Shown here: one piece after another, positions 34,311 through 49,300 of the stretch | How the letters are laid out: every line of letters begins with the position of its first letter | How positions within the stretch are numbered: the first letter of the stretch is position 1 | Assembly: GCA_004154925.1 (NCBI GenBank) | Contig: QJNS01000030.1 | Span: forward strand, 1 to 64,000 | Origin: Monosporascus cannonballus | Taxonomy: Eukaryota; Ascomycota; Sordariomycetes; Xylariales | Reading direction: 5' to 3' | Length of the DNA: 64,000 nt | Notes under the pieces: model-generated | The model's database searches: none | Seen by the model: only the letters and a program-made list of their open reading frames with translations | Told to the model about the DNA's origin: nothing | Position numbers and translations under genes: made by a program

Positions 34311-37300
34311 AGTGGTTAAATAATTTCCAAATATTTTTCTTATATAAATATTCTTCTTACTTAACTAAATATTTTATTTTGGTTTTAACTATTTTAAAAT
34401 CTAGTATTTTTTCGATTTCGTATTTATTAAAATATTTTTCAAGTTTTAAATTAATTTTTAATAGGACGTTATTTAGTATTAATTTAAGCGAGAAAATATA
34501 AAAAATAAGATATATTTACATAGTTTTCAAAATTTACAGTCGGTAATTAGTTTTAGAAATAACTTTATCAATTTTTTAAAAAAATTAGTTTTCTAACATT
34601 AAACTCATCGTTCAGTTTTTTTCGTTTTAATTTACAAAATATTTAAAGTTATATTTTATTTTTAGCGCAATAAGTAAACATTTTTTAATAACATTAAACC
34701 TTTAATTTTTTATTATTATAATACCGGACTATCCGTTTTTAAGAAAATTTTAAATCGTTTTAAAAACGGGCCTAAATTATTTTATTCTTTATTATTTATA
34801 TTTTTACTTTTAATACAATCGTAATAATTTTTAATATTTTACTAAAATATTTTTTAGGTCGTTTCGTTTTTGCCTTATATCCGTATATAGCTATATAAAA
34901 ATACGTTTATATTTTCGTTAATAAATATATTATAAGTAATTTTGCTAATAATAAAAGTTTTACTTAATTATTTTTTTTCGTAATTAATATAATTTCGAAA
35001 GTATTAATTTAACGTTTGGTTTAATTTTTCGGTTTAACCGTCCGTTTAAACATAATAGGCTCTGAAAAACTTAAGCTTAGTACTTATTTATTTAAAAAAA
35101 TGAATATTGAATTTTAAAGTAAAAAGGTTATTTTTGTCGGTAATAATTTTTTAGTATCCCACATTTATTAAGATAATTTCGAATAAAAATATAAGCTAGT
35201 TATTCTGCCGTTACGTTTTTTTATAAAATAAAAAGTACCCATATTTGATAAATTTATTAATAATTATCTATATTTCGTCGTATTCGACTTTAATAAAGGG
35301 GTTTTTTAATAAAAAAGTTAGTAATAAAATTCCAAGTTGTAATATTTCATACCTTATTAGAAATATTAATAATTATAATAATCTGTAAAGCTTATGGCAT
35401 ATTATTTTAGTCTTATTACAAATATTAAGTTTTTAAACGATCTTCTTAATTATGCGTCGTAATTCTAAAAAATCGTATTTCTTTTTATAATTGTTTAATA
35501 GTTTTAAAAAGTTTCTTAAAAGTCGTATAATAAATTTTCGTAAAATTCTTTTATAAATTATTTTTATTACTTTTTTAGAATATAAATGTTTTCATAGTAT
35601 AATAATTAATTCTTTAGTTATTAGTTTAACTATTAAATTTTCTTAAATTTTTCAATATTGTAAAAATTTTCAAATCGTATTAAAAATTCAGATATTAATA
35701 TCTTTATTATTTTGTATAATGGTATAACACCGTTTTTATTATACTTTAAAATTTGAATATTTTTAGAGAGATTTTGGAATCGTAATTTGTTTTACGATTA
35801 AAAATATCTGCTTAAAATTTTTTTCCCTTTAATATAATATATTTTGAAGTTAAATCTAGATAAGAAAACTTTCTAAAACTTATATCGTTTATTCAGTTTT
35901 TATGCTTTTATTAATCACGTAAAGTTTTTATAATCGAAATAAATATCGAAAAATATTTTAATTTTATTAAAGAAAAGTTTTAATTTCTTAAAGGCGTTAA
36001 CAATTACTTACGGTTTCATCGTAAATTAAGTATTTAAATTCTGCATTTAGAAATACCTTTAAATAATATATAATTAAGTACCATTATGTATTATTTTTTG
36101 TTATTCCAAAACTACGCTTAAAACGTAATATAAAATATCGGGTTTTAATCGTTTTATTTTATAAACGTTTAATAATCTTATTACTAATTCTTTAATAATC
36201 TCGTTCTTAAATATCTGAAATACTTCCTTAATTTTCTTTAGGAATTCGGAAATTTTTCCGCCGTACTTGTTTGTAATAAATTTCGTTAATAATTTAAATA
36301 TATTTCCGTATTCTTTAATTGGGCTGCGTATGTAATCTATAAATTCTAAAATCTGTCGGATATTTATAACGTTCGTATTATTTAAAATAAATCAATTTTG
36401 AACTACTTTTAACATAAAATTTTAAATGTATCTAGAAATAAAAGTAAATCCAAAGAAATTTAATTTTTATATATACTATACGGTTTTAACTAGGTCAATT
36501 CGAATATTTGCTTTGTCTAAGATTTTAAATACTTAAACCAGATGCCTTTGATATTCCTTTAAACATTTTTAAGTAAATAAGAATATCATTAAAATAAACA
36601 AATATAATTTTATCTAACAATTATTTGAAAATAATTATTACTAGGCTTTAAAAATTAAGGAAAGCATTAATAAATTCTATAAGCATTATTCGGTACATAT
36701 GAAATTTATATATTATTCTGAATATTACTTTTCCTTTTTCTTTTTTAACCCTTTTAATACGGTAATAACTATTACGAAAATTAAACGCCGTAAATTATTT
36801 AGCTTTATTCGTATTTTTCTTTTTAAAAATATTTACAAAAATTTAAAAGATATGTCTTTTTAATTATAATATCGTTTAGTTGTCGGTAATTAATTTTTTC
36901 TTCGATAAATAGAGTTTCTATTTTCGTTAAATTTTTACTTGCCATCTTTAATTTTTAAAACTATAAAAACGGGATATTCTATAGAAAAATTGAAAAGCTA
37001 AATATTCTTTTTTTCAAATACAGTAAAATGCTTTTGTATAAGGCCTTTAACTTTTCTAAATTTATATAATAAATCTTATAAAACTTAAAATAATACTTTT
37101 TCTTAATAAATATCTTATAGTCCTATTAACTATATAACGATAACTTATAATTTTTTTATTTGTTTAATAAATTTTTAAATTCTTAACAATTAGAAAGTAC
37201 TATAAAAATTTAATTAAAAATCCGTGTTTTCTTCATAATGTAATAGATTCTTTTAGATATTTCCTTAATATGCTTTCGTTTTATTTTCTTAAAAAAGTAT

Positions 37301-37416
37301 CCGTTTTTTTAATTAATATACGGATTGTTAAAATAAAACTAAGATATTCTCAATATAATAATATGTCCGACGATATCAGCGATATCCAGCGAAATACGTT
37401 CCTAATATCTTTAAAT
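34311..37416 (-). mobile_element. Element D: partial Ty3/Gypsy pol relic
   Basis: Minus-strand translation near 36545-36610 gives IIFVYFNDILIYLK, the reverse transcriptase active-site region (consensus YFDDILIYS), with one Asp changed to Asn. Further along the same strand (lower coordinates) come KVVQN/FGFTF pieces and an RNase H-like stretch, then LSRFNFKIYYIKGKKF, typical of Gypsy RNase H followed by integrase. Numerous stops are present. The upstream gag part is missing, cut off by element A at 37417. No LTR was identified. Confidence 0.6.
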
Positions 37417-37759
37417 TATTACGACCTAGCAAGCTACGGCCTTCAGAAACGGTCTCCAATAGAACAAGCTAAGAAAAGACAACAGGTCAAGTCACGTAAC
37501 GGATTACCAACTTACTGGTGGTAAGCCAGTAAGACGGATCACCAACTTACTAGTGGTAAACTAATAAGCCGGATTAAGATATATACGTTTATTATTTCTA
37601 TAATTTAAATAATATTAACTTATAAATTTATTAATATTAATTATTTGTAATATAATTTTAATATTTTTAATATTAAGAGACGTAATACGTTCTTATATTT
37701 GTTACTCAAAATCTTACGATACTTTTATTGACATAAACCTGTACGACTAAAATTTAATA
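37417..37759 (+). repeat. 5' LTR of element A
   Basis: 343 bp, beginning TATTACGACCTAGCAAGCTA (original TG probably mutated to TA) and ending GACTAAAATTTAATA. It contains two tandem units of about 37 bp built on ACCAACTTACTGGTGGTAAG. The 3' LTR and the LTR at 61309 are homologous. Confidence 0.8.
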
Positions 37760-38815
37760 ATTAGTTAAATCGCCTAGTCGTTATACATTACAAGCTTTTA
37801 TTCAGTAATACCGTTAAATTTTGAGCAATATCGCCGACGTTATGTTTATCAGCAAATAACCCAAATAGCCTATTTACTAGGTTCTTAATAACCCGGATAC
37901 CGGAATAAAATCTGGAAAAAAAGCAACCTTGTCTTTTTCGAGAAAAAGTTTTTCGACGCCTAGATACCATAAACGAACGTATTTTTTTAGCTTAAGAAGA
38001 ACAATAATAATCTTATAACGTCCTTCCAAGCCGCCTATAAAAAGCTGGAAAAAAAGAGAAAGGTTCCCGAGACAGGAAAGCCTGTTTGAACGAGCTAGGT
38101 TATTTAGCTGAATTTTACCAAAAAGCTAAAAAAGGTCCTTAAACTTCTTAAACTAGAACTTTTTGACGGAACCTCGACTAAGTTACAATTATTCTTAATT
38201 TAATGCCGAACATGTTTCGAATATTTTCATATCCGACTAATTATGCTTGTTATACGAATCTAATTTGTAGTCGATTAATTTACCGAAAACGCAGCTATTT
38301 AATTTAAGCTCGTTAAAAGAAAGTATTTTATTTTATTAATTAAGAAACGAAATTTAAAAATAATAAAAATATAAAACAATTACGAATAATTTAAATAAAT
38401 ATTAACGAAGGTTTTCGAAATAATAAACGAAAAAATAAAAGTCGAAATACAAATCTAGTAATTACAACAAAAAGAATTAATATTAAGTCATGGTAATATA
38501 TTTATTTAAGTAGTATATAAGTTAAATTAAAAATAAGAAAATTAAGAACTAAGTTTTTCGATAGTCTAAAAAAAGTACAAAAAAATTTTCAAATTTAATC
38601 GGCCTAAGTATTTATTAAATTATATTGTTATAGCAGTTAAAACCGACAATTGACAATATACTTAGCCTACCAAAGGTATTAAAGGAAAAGATATTAATAA
38701 ATCTTGATATATGGCCAATATTAGCGTTTTTTGACGTTATAACACTTTTTATAGCACGAACCTAGAACTTATGGAATTAAAAGTTATTTATAAAAAGGAT
38801 TAAAGACAAATTATG

Positions 38816-38857
38816 TGTTTTAATTGTAACAAAATATGACATAAAGGAGTATAATAC
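38816..38857 (+). pseudogene. Gag zinc-knuckle relic of element A
   Basis: Translates as CFNCNKI*HKGV*Y, which is Cys-x2-Cys-x4-His-x4-Cys with the last Cys changed to Tyr (TGC to TAC) and two codons changed to stops. This is the nucleic-acid-binding knuckle at the end of Gypsy gag. Confidence 0.75.
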
Positions 38858-41800
38858 AAGATACTAAAAAAACCCCGTTAGGATAACTAAAAATCTATAT
38901 CCGAAAGATAATCGAAAAAGAATCAAGAAAACAGAGGTAAATCTATTAACATAATTCAGCCTAAGTACGTACCGGGCCTCCTATAGTAAGAAGTCTAATA
39001 GAAAATGCGCGAAACCAGGAAGTTAGCTTAATAAATATTGTAAACATAATAAGAAAAATTATAAGGATAATTACGTAAATATTAGAATTAGATAAAAGAA
39101 ATTTGTCTTAGAACTCCTGATCGATACCGCAAAATATATACCATATATTGTGGACGACGACAATCTCCCGATTACGAAAAATAAAAATAGCATATTTACA
39201 TAAAAGTTACCCATATGTATTATAAGAGATTCGAGTTTCCAAACCGAATCGAAAATAATAAAAATAATAAATAATAATATTAATATTTTCGGTTTATAAT
39301 TTCGGGAAATAATATTCGTTAGTTGGCCAAATTAAAAAGCCAGCATGAAAAAAATAATATTTATAAAAAAGCTCTTTTTGTTATTACAAATAATATAATT
39401 ATTAAACGTAAAAAAAGTTAATCTAATATATAATAAAAAAATATTACCAAAAAGCTATTACAGATTTTCATTTTCAGTTAATATTTATTATAGACCTTAA
39501 CGAAAAAAAGTTATTAAAAATACGTTAGTTTATAAACGAATTGTGAAACGATAGTTAATACGACGTATAATGAAATACGGTCGAAACTATAAAAGAACAG
39601 TTTATCTAATAAGGAAACAAATTACTGCAAAAGCAAAAATAATTAATATAATTCGAAGAAATAATATGCCGGTAATAATAACAAATACAGTAATTTAACG
39701 CGCTATATATCGAAATATAGATAAAGTTCGATAAATTCGAACAAAAATTAAAAAAAGAAGTTACTTATGAAAAAGCCGTAAAATAACGAAACCAAAAAGA
39801 ATTGAAAGGAATTCCTAAAAAGGGTTTTAAACGCAACGATAAAAGTTGCTAATAACTTTATTACTTTAGATATAAGAATTAAAACGTATTAATATATCGT
39901 AATAATAGATTACGAAACTCTGAGCGGAAATTATAATACACCAGACGTAATTAATAAGCTTAAACTGCTATGGAGATATAAGTTACAACTTTATACAATT
40001 ATAAATGCCGAAAATCAAGAATTCGCTGACGATAACGGGAAAATTATACAAAAAATTAATTACTTTGAGATTTCTATTTAAAAACGATACCAGATAATTA
40101 GTTTCGATATTATATTGTTTAGAAATTACGATATAATCTTAGAATTACCACGGATACGTTAATATAAAGTTTTAATTAATAAAGGGATTAGTGAAGTAAG
40201 ATTTGCCTAACACTTTAGTAATAGGCTAAAAAAAACGGAAATCTTAATATTCTATCGAAAATGGCGACAAATATAAGCAAAAAGATACGACAAGAACCTT
40301 ATTACCTTAAGGGACAAAATATAAAAAAAGTAGGCATCAAAGAAAAATACGACGTTTCGTTACTGTTATTAAAATAAAATTAAGATAAATAAATAACGAT
40401 TTAAAGTAACAACTTCAAAAATTGGAAACTCTAATTAATATATTATTATAGTACTATCGATACAAGCAACTTTTTAGAAAAGAACTTGATACGAAATTAC
40501 CAGAACATAACGAATGAGATTATAAGATAGTTTTTAAAAAAATACTCTTCGACGAAATTTTACCCTATTTATAATCTTAGCGGAAACAAATTACGCGCTT
40601 TTAAAAAATACCTAGAAAATCGGTTACAAAAAAGGATAAATTTAACCTTCGAAATTACCAGTAAGTTATTTAAAAGTTTTCGCACTAAAAAAGAACGAAA
40701 AATTACAATTTATAGTTGATTATCGACAACTTAATAATATTATTACCGATGATTATAAAAGTAAAACACCATTTGTACGGAACCAAATAATTTACAGCAT
40801 TCGATCTTAAAAATAAATATAACTTCATTAAGATCAAGAAGAAATATAAATAAAAAAACCTTTAAAACGAAATACGATTTTTTTTAAAAATATTTGATTA
40901 CGCCAATAAGATTAATAAATATATTAGCAACTTTTTAATGGAGAATTAATTATATGCTATAGAAATATCTCGATATTTTTGTTATTTGCTATTTCGATAA
41001 TATTTTTATTTTTTCAAAAACGGAAAAAGCATATATAAAACATATTTACAAAGTCATTTTAAATTATATAAAATATAAAAGTATTTGTTAACGTAAACAA
41101 AATTAATTCTACGCGTAAAAAATAAAATATCTAGAATATATTATTACTTTAAGATATATCAAAATAAACTCTAAGAAAATCGTTATAATTATAAAATAAT
41201 GAACGCTAATTACAATTAAAGAAATACAAATATGCTTTTAATTTGCTAATTATTATAGAAAATTTATTCGAAACTTTAGTAAAATAACCATGTCCTTAAT
41301 TAATTTTACGAAAAGAAAAGTTTAAATAAATACCCGAAATAAAAAAGGCGTTTTAGAATATTAAAAATACGATTACTAGCGAACTAATACTGATTATAAA
41401 TAATTTAACCTGCTCCGTTAAATTAGAAATCGATATTTCGGACTACGTATTAAACGTAATAATCGGATAACGAAATAATTAAAGCAAATTACACCTTATT
41501 ATATTCTTTATATATAAATTAAATGGAATCGAATATAATTACGCCATTTCAAATAAAAGGTTTATGGCTATTATTATAGCTTTTCGAAAGTTTAGACATT
41601 TTCTAAAGGGAAATTTATACCAGATTAAGGTTTATACAGATTATTAAAATTTTACCCGATTTATTACAATTAGAGAACTTACAAAACAATAATTTCGTTA
41701 CGTAAAAAATTGACAAATTTCGATTTGGTTATTATTTACAAAAAGGGCTTAAAAAACGGCAAAGCCGATATTTTAAATAAACGACCAAAATTCGAAAAGT

Positions 41801-43018
41801 AATTGAGTAAAATTAACTATATAATTTTTAACATTATTACAAAATGATATTTACGTCCGCAATAAATTACGACAATTCGAGCAATACCTATTAATATATA
41901 TCAGAAAATCTAGCAATATAACGACGGTCTCCTAAAGGACCAAAAAACAGACAAAATACAAATCTCCAAAACAAATACTAGAAAGACCTAGTATAAAATA
42001 TATACGAATATTAATTATATAGATGTTTAAGGATTTACAAAACTTTAAAACGGTTTTAACGCATATATTCCTTTCTCAAAATAAAATTAACAATATATAA
42101 AGTAATTTAATAATACGATGTTTACGCCAAAATAAAATCTCGACGATATAAGCTATATAAAAATTTATAGCCATTAATAGTTATAAAACAATTATGGTAT
42201 TTAATTATATTCGATTTTATTATTAAACAATTTATATCAGAAAACTTAATTATAAAAGTATATTACGATAATATTTTCGTAATCGTTAATCGATTTACGA
42301 AATTTCCTATTTTCTACCATATTATAAAAACATAAATGCCGAATGAATAGCATATATTTTTTAAAATATATTTTTAATATATACGAATTATTATTAGAAA
42401 TTACTTTAAATAAAGGATTAATATTTATATTTAAGTTTTCGCAAAGTATGTTAATATATATCGGCTTAAATTATAAATTATTTAATTGATTTATAATCCC
42501 AGGTATTACGAAAATATTAAGATAATATTTAAAAAAGTTAATTTTGATTTTATTTTAGAAATGTATAGAAAATTACGCAATAACGATCTAATTAATATTA
42601 AATTAATATTTACGTTAAATATTTTAAATAATTATATTAAAGAAACAAAACCGAGATTTAAATTTATATATAATTAAATAAGTAAATATTCTAATTAGAA
42701 AAGATTAAAAAAATTAATTTTCGAAAAAAATATAAACTTTTTATTTATAAAGAATTTAGATAAAATAACCTAACAAAAAACTCGATTTCAAATATATCGG
42801 TCTATATAAAATTGCTAAAAAAATATCAGAAAATAAATATTAATTAGAATTTTTACTTAAGGTCAAATTCTATCTAGTTTTCTATATTTTTTTGCTCGAG
42901 TTAACGGCAGATATTATCGTAATACGTAAGGAAGAAAACGATATGAAAATAGAAGATGAACAAGCATATAAGATGGAAAAAAATTTTCGACATACGGAAA
43001 TAAAACGGACTTACCCAG

Positions 43019-43081
43019 TATTTAATTAAGTAAAAAAAGCACCCGGACGTCGAAAATACCTAAGAACCCGCCAAGAACTTT
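43019..43081 (+). pseudogene. Chromodomain relic of element A
   Basis: Translates as YLIK*KKHPDVENT*EPAKNF. The chromodomain consensus is YLVKWKGYPDxENTWEP, and both Trp codons are now TAA. Chromodomains steer integration to heterochromatin, which fits the nested location. Confidence 0.8.
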
Positions 43082-43723
43082 ATTATCGTTTAACGCCTAT
43101 TAAAGAATTTTTACTAATAACGGCGAAATTACTCGAAATAATAATATTCCAATTTACAAGATCCAAAAAGAAATCTTTGGTCCACTATATTCTAATCAAT
43201 AACATTCACCTCATTCGAAATCTATATCTTGACCATAAACTTTGATTTTAAATAAGCGAAATCGTTGAATTCGTTTAACGACTAAAAGGCTCGGCTAACA
43301 AATTTGGCACTTTCGGATTAATAATATTAACGCTGTTGCCGTATACGAAAAAATCGCGCTAAAAAATCGGTAAAAATATTTTCCGCCGTTAATTTCTTTT
43401 TTTTAACCGACAAGCCTCGATAACATAACGATTAATCACGGATATAGGAATTTCGCTGTTATTACAAAAGTACCCCTTACGTACGTATTGCTTATAACGT
43501 AATACCCCTCTTATTATTTAACAATTAAAATATCGGAAAAAAATCAAAAAAATAAAGCATAACGATAAAATTTTCAAATTTAATTAAATTAGCTAAAGCA
43601 ACCCGTTAAATAATTTTGCAAAATCGAATCTTAAAAACGCTGAAAACTATAATAAAAAAAGTAAAAAAGTATTTACTAAAAAAAAAAATCTTGAGAGCAA
43701 GATTTTGGGAAAAAGAGAGATCG

Positions 43724-44103
43724 TATTACGATTTAACAAGCTACGGCCTTCAGAAACGATCTTTAACAGAACAAGCTAAGAAAAGATAGCAAATTAAGTT
43801 ATGTAACGGATCACTAACTTACTAGTAATAAGCTAATAAGACGGATTACTAACTTACTGGTAATAAGCCAATAAGCCGAATTATCAACTTATTGATAGCA
43901 AGCCAGTAAATCGGATCAGGATATATACGCTTATTATTTTTATAGTTTAAATAATATTAACTTATAATATTTTTTTAATATTAATTGCTTACAATATAAT
44001 TTTGGCACCTTTAATATTAAAAGACGTAATCCGTTCCTGTATTTATTGCTCAGAATCTCATGATATTTCTACTAATATAAACTCGTACGACTAAAATTTA
44101 ATA
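43724..44103 (+). repeat. 3' LTR of element A
   Basis: 380 bp, homologous to 37417-37759 across its length, ending ACTAAAATTTAATA. It carries three tandem units of the 37-bp motif (two in the 5' LTR), which accounts for the length difference. Differences from the 5' LTR are mostly transitions. Confidence 0.8.
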
Positions 44104-46137
44104 GATCCTATTTTTTATATACGTATTTAACTTTTTTTTACAACGTTATAATATTTTAAACGTATACTTAAAATATTTTCGAGTCTTTTACATATTATAT
44201 TCGGCAGGCCAATTTTCTTATTTGATTAAATATTCGCGTTACCCTTAATTATCTCGAACACGGACGATATCTTTTACTATTTATTTTTCTTATTCCCTTA
44301 TTAAATCCGGCAATATTATTTAAACGTCGCTCGGTTCTCGATTATATTACGGTTTTAATAAGAATACTGAAAATACGTTATATATTCGTTAATATTTAGT
44401 AAAAAGGATTACTTTATACGTTTAAAAATCTATTTGCCTTTTAATTACAACTTAGACGTAAATAAGTATTAACTTTTTATTTTTGAACTTAAAAGTTTTG
44501 ATTAATAAATTTACTCATTATTTTAATTGGAATTTTATAGATATATAACGCCGATTAAATACTTTTTTAGGCTACTGTTATTTTTTTCTAATATTTATAT
44601 ATTATTTAATCAATTATTACTATTTTTTCGACACGTTTTTTAATTTCTTATATATATCCTTTAAACCTTTATAAAATGTATTTTATTATTCTTAAATAAT
44701 ACCTATGTAAGATTTCGAACGGAAAACAGCCGGTAAATACGTTTCGCATATTGTTATATACGAATTCTATATTTTATAATAATTTTATTTAACTATTTTG
44801 ATATTTATTAACGTAATAACGGAAATAATATTTTAGTATTTAATAAATGCGTTTTATTGATTTATCGGTTTATAAATAAGAAACCGTCGATATTCGCCGT
44901 TTTATTTTTCGCTTTTTATAAAATTCCGCCTAGAATTAATTCGTTAATAATTTATTTTTACTGTTAATAATTTCGGGTAACGTATCAAATTTATATATAT
45001 AATCTTACCGTAAAATAATCGAGTTAATTCGGTTACGATTAGGGTTTTAACAATAAAAGTAAATAGTTTTAATTTCGTAAAGCGGTCGACGATTACCAGG
45101 ATTACGTCGTACTTTAATTTATCTAAATCTGTTTTTGGAAAGCCTTATAAGAAAATTTAACGAGATTTTTTTTTTGAAAAAGTTACTTAGATAACGATAA
45201 GAGTTGTAATTATCTATATGGTTTATGGCGTAACTCTATTATGCTCTAACAGTTCGGATATTATTTAGTATATTTTCGAATAGCGTTCGCCATATTTTTC
45301 TAAAATTTCTTTTTGCTTATTAATCTTAACATACGGATATATTTTATGTATTTCGGTTTTAGATTAATACAGTATTAATTAATTAATTATTTTCGAAAAA
45401 CGTCTTATAACGAGATTATGAATTTTCCCGATAATACAAACTCTTATTTAAGTCTAAGAAATATCCCCCTTTTATACTAGCTTAACGTCTAGTTATCCGT
45501 ATTAACTTTATGGTATTTAAGTTCTTAGTTTTTAACTTTCGAACCTGGTCGTAAAACTGTTAAGAAGTTTTCGGCTAAAATGCTGTTTCGTCTTTAGATA
45601 ATTCTTTTATCAAAGGATATAAAACGTATTAGTGATAAATAATAACCTTCGCATTAATTTTATTTTCCTTAGATATTTTAAAATCCGATCGTAATATAAT
45701 TGCAATTTGCGATTACTGTGATCTAACCGCCGATCGTATTATTACTACGATTTATGCTTATATTATTATACGCAAATAATAGGTTCGGCAGGTATATAAT
45801 TTCTTATTTCCCCCTTTTTTTTTCGAAAGCGTTTTACGATCGTATGGTAAGGGTTTTCCGCATCTTTTGTACTGATAATAACTACTTAAGTTTTCGCCAC
45901 CTGAAATATGTCTGGAAATATAACGGCAAATAAATTTTAAACCGTTTTTATAAAGTTTTTTATCTCTTTACAATGCTTTAAGTTGCGCTATATATTCGAG
46001 ATTATTTTTCGTATATTTTCCGGTCTATGGTCCGTAAACCTTAACTTTTTTAATAATCTAAGATTTATATTTCCGTACGTAATTTTCCTTAACATATAAT
46101 CTGGACTCTTTAATAACAAGTCCGCCGGATTAGCAGT
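44104..46137 (-). mobile_element. Element C, downstream part: Gypsy integrase relic
   Basis: Minus-strand translation near 45060-45130 gives LKYDVILVIVDRFTKLKLFT, the start of a Gypsy integrase catalytic core (consensus DxILVIVDRLTK). Further on come LPEII and FVYNN..TGCFPFEILHRYY (consensus FAYNN..TGxSPFELxYG). It is the 3' half of the element whose gag-RT half lies at 53.06-55.9 kb; element B sits between. No clear LTR is seen at its left end, where it abuts element A. Confidence 0.65.
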
Positions 46138-46142
46138 ACTCG

Positions 46143-46329
46143 TGTAAAAGACTTCACCTGAGCGGTCTGCAATCAGTTGCCAATAAGAGTTTATTTTCTA
46201 GTTAAAGAGAAAAAAATGAAAAAATGAAAATATAGTTATATATATTCGCTATAAGGCGCCGCGCTAATGCTGTTTGGTACCGGCGTTTATCTGGTGCTCC
46301 ATAATAAGGCTTTATACAGCTCCATTATA
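46143..46329 (-). repeat. 3' LTR of element B
   Basis: 187 bp. On the plus strand it begins TGTAAAAGACTTCACC and ends CCATTATA (original CA mutated to TA). It shares GGTACCGGCGTTT and the GCGCTAATGCTG region with the other LTR. Confidence 0.8.
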
Positions 46330-49300
46330 TTACCCTTTACCTTTCTCAAAAAAGGTTAATTTATTGCAGGATTAATAATTGCGTTAATTTTTAACTTTTA
46401 ATTGGTTCGAGATTCAGAAATATGTTAACTTTCGAATTAGGCCTAATTTAGGTAGTTAATTATAGGTTAATTATACGTTACGCAAATTTATAAATAAAGA
46501 TGCGTTTACGTTTTTACTTATTTTAATTTTTTTATAATAATAACTTAATTCGGTAAATTAATTCTTATTAAAATTTATTATAACGTTTTTATACAGTATT
46601 CCGTAACGGCTTGAAAATTAATTAATACGTTATAATGCCGCGAAAATGCTCCGTAAAAAGGACGTTTCTATATTTTCGAGCCCCTTTAATAAATCAGAAT
46701 CCGCCAAAATTTTTCGTATATTACGTATTTGGGTAATTTTAAACAAATATTTTACCTGTATTTGTAATATACCTTATCTTACTTATATAATTTATTTTGC
46801 CGAAAATTCGAATATATTTTATTTAAATTAACCAAGTATGTAATTTATTTTTACGTTATTTATTTGTTATTTTTAAAGTGTTTATTATTATAAACAAAAA
46901 AACGGTCCGTTATTAGGTTTACGTTAATTATAATTATAAATATCCCGAAATAAATATCTTTTTTGTTTTTTGCTAATATGCTTTTTTAACGTAACTTTTA
47001 CATAATTTGCGGATATTCCTTAATTTCGTTAAACGGTTAATACGTTTTACGAAATTATTTTTAATTATAATTATCGAAACCCTAATAAATTTGCATTTTT
47101 TACGTACTTTTTATATTACTTCCTTGCCGTTGACTTTAGCTTAACGGCCATCCGTACCTAATAAAAAACGGATACCAAGGTCTTATATTTACGTTTTAAA
47201 TTTTCGTATATCGTTTGTTCCGAAATAAATTTACGCTCTTAATTCCTGGTTTATACGTTATTTATATGTAAGTTAAGTTACCGGTTTTGCCGGTTTTTTT
47301 GTTCTGTATAAAAAAAACGTATTAAATATAAAAATAATTAATCCCGTTATGTAACATTTTTTGTAATATTTCCGCGTTTTTTCCGTATCGCTTATTAATT
47401 TACGTTAGAAGTTAAATTAATAATCGTTAATAATTATATTACTAACGTTTTTGAAAATTTCGTAATTATAATTTAAACCGCTAAAGAAAAAATTCCGGCT
47501 TTGCCAAAGTCTAATATAAATAAAGCTGAATAATTATACGCCCTAAATACGTATTTTTCGCGTAATATTAATATATAAATTCGTAAAATAAATAATTAAA
47601 TTAATAAATTTTCAAAAATAATTAAATAATTTCGTAACCGGCATATTATTCTTATAATTTTTAATTTCTTTTTTATATATTTTATTCGTAAATAACGGGA
47701 ACGTTATTTTAACGCCTATTTACGAATTATTTGTGGTTATTTTTGGGCAGCTTCCTTAAACTTTTTATATTACTTACGTATCGTCCGGCCGGTATTTTTA
47801 AATTAGATTTTTATCCGTCCGTTTTCGGGTAATACGTTAAATTTGGGATCCGTTATTAAAAATTATATTGCCGTAATTTCTTTCGAATTATTATAAAACT
47901 GCCGTATTTGCAAATTCCTTAAACGGTTCCAAAATCGGTTTTGCATAACCTAATCATTTTATCTGGATTTAGCGTATAAAGTTTTTTCTTATTTTTTTAA
48001 TCCGAGCTTAAAAAATACTTTCGATTTTAAATTCCGGTTCGTTATTTCCTTTAAGAATAATAAAAGAAATTACGTATTTGCGTTAATTTAGGACCGTAAA
48101 AGATCGCGATTTATACGCTTTAATAAATTAATATAAAAGTAATTATAAATCTTTTAAAATATATTTAATTCGATAATATAAAAATTAATTATTTTGATTA
48201 CTTAATATTTAATTTAAAATTACCTTAGCGTTTTCGACGGCTAGGAAATAACGATATTTTTAAGGATAATTAGAGTTTGTTGTTAATTTCGTATTTTTCC
48301 ACAAAAAATAACGTTTATTTATTATTTCTTTTTAGGTTTGCTAAGCCGCCGCTATTGCAACTTAGGCGAATTCCGTACCTTTTTATAATTTCTTTACGAA
48401 ATTTTCCGTTTTTATACGTAAATGTTTCTTGACTGCCGAATTATTTTTTATTTAGGGAATCGGATTAACGTAATATCCGTAAAATAAAAAAAAACCTTAA
48501 TTTTATCGAAATTATATTTCGGTAATAAATTACAAATATTACCCCCGGAAAAAATTTATTTTATTCTTATTATAAACACGTTACGAAAATTGGCAAATAA
48601 ATTAATATTTCCTAATTAACCTTTTTCGTAATATTATTGGTTTTTAGATAATATACGGTAAAAAAGTATTATTTTATTTTTTTTTTTACTTTAAAAATCT
48701 GGTTTAGAATTTCTTGATTTAATTAATTCTTTTATTATTTATAATAACCTTAAAAAATCGAATTTTTAATATGTTTTTATAAATATTTCCGTATATATTT
48801 TTATATTTATTATATGTATTACTCTTAAAACTATTGTCTTAAATAATTGGTTTATTATAATTATTAAAAAATATAAGTTATATTTTAAAACGGTTAATAA
48901 ATTAATTATAAAATCGATCGATAATTCGTTATCAAATTATTTAGGAACCGGAAATAATTTTAATAATTTCTTTTCTTATTTTTTCATGCGTTTTTATGGC
49001 CGCATACGTTGTAATTCCTGCGAAATTACCTTATTATATAATATATACCCGGTTAAAAAAGTTTTTCAAAAATACCGTTATCGTAATTTTTTTACTTAAA
49101 TGGCCTACTATATAAGAATTGTAAATATTCTGTATTAAAGCCGTTTTAAACGGTTGTTAATTTAAGATTTAAAAATATTTCCGAATTTAAATTTTTTTTA
49201 ATATCCAAAATATATACTATAGTTAATAATAAATTTAATTCAAGAAAAAAGTTATATTCCCTTTATATGATAATTTTAATAATACGGTTATAACTTTTAT

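Larger units (their letters stand above)
37417..44103 (+). mobile_element. Element A: full-length chromodomain Ty3/Gypsy retrotransposon, dead
   Basis: About 6.7 kb with two LTRs (37417-37759 and 43724-44103). Plus-strand relics appear in the correct Gypsy order. They are a CCHC gag knuckle near 38816, a protease LIDTAK near 39119, reverse transcriptase CYFDNIFIFSK near 40990, RNase H LEIDISDYVL near 41428 and TDY*NFTRFITIRELT near 41640, an integrase core YYDNIFVIVNRFTKFP near 42260, and a chromodomain near 43019-43081. Every domain contains stops or charge-altering changes of transition type. The chromodomain places it with the chromoviruses. Target duplication is not clear: TAAAT precedes and GATCC follows. 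Confidence 0.85.
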
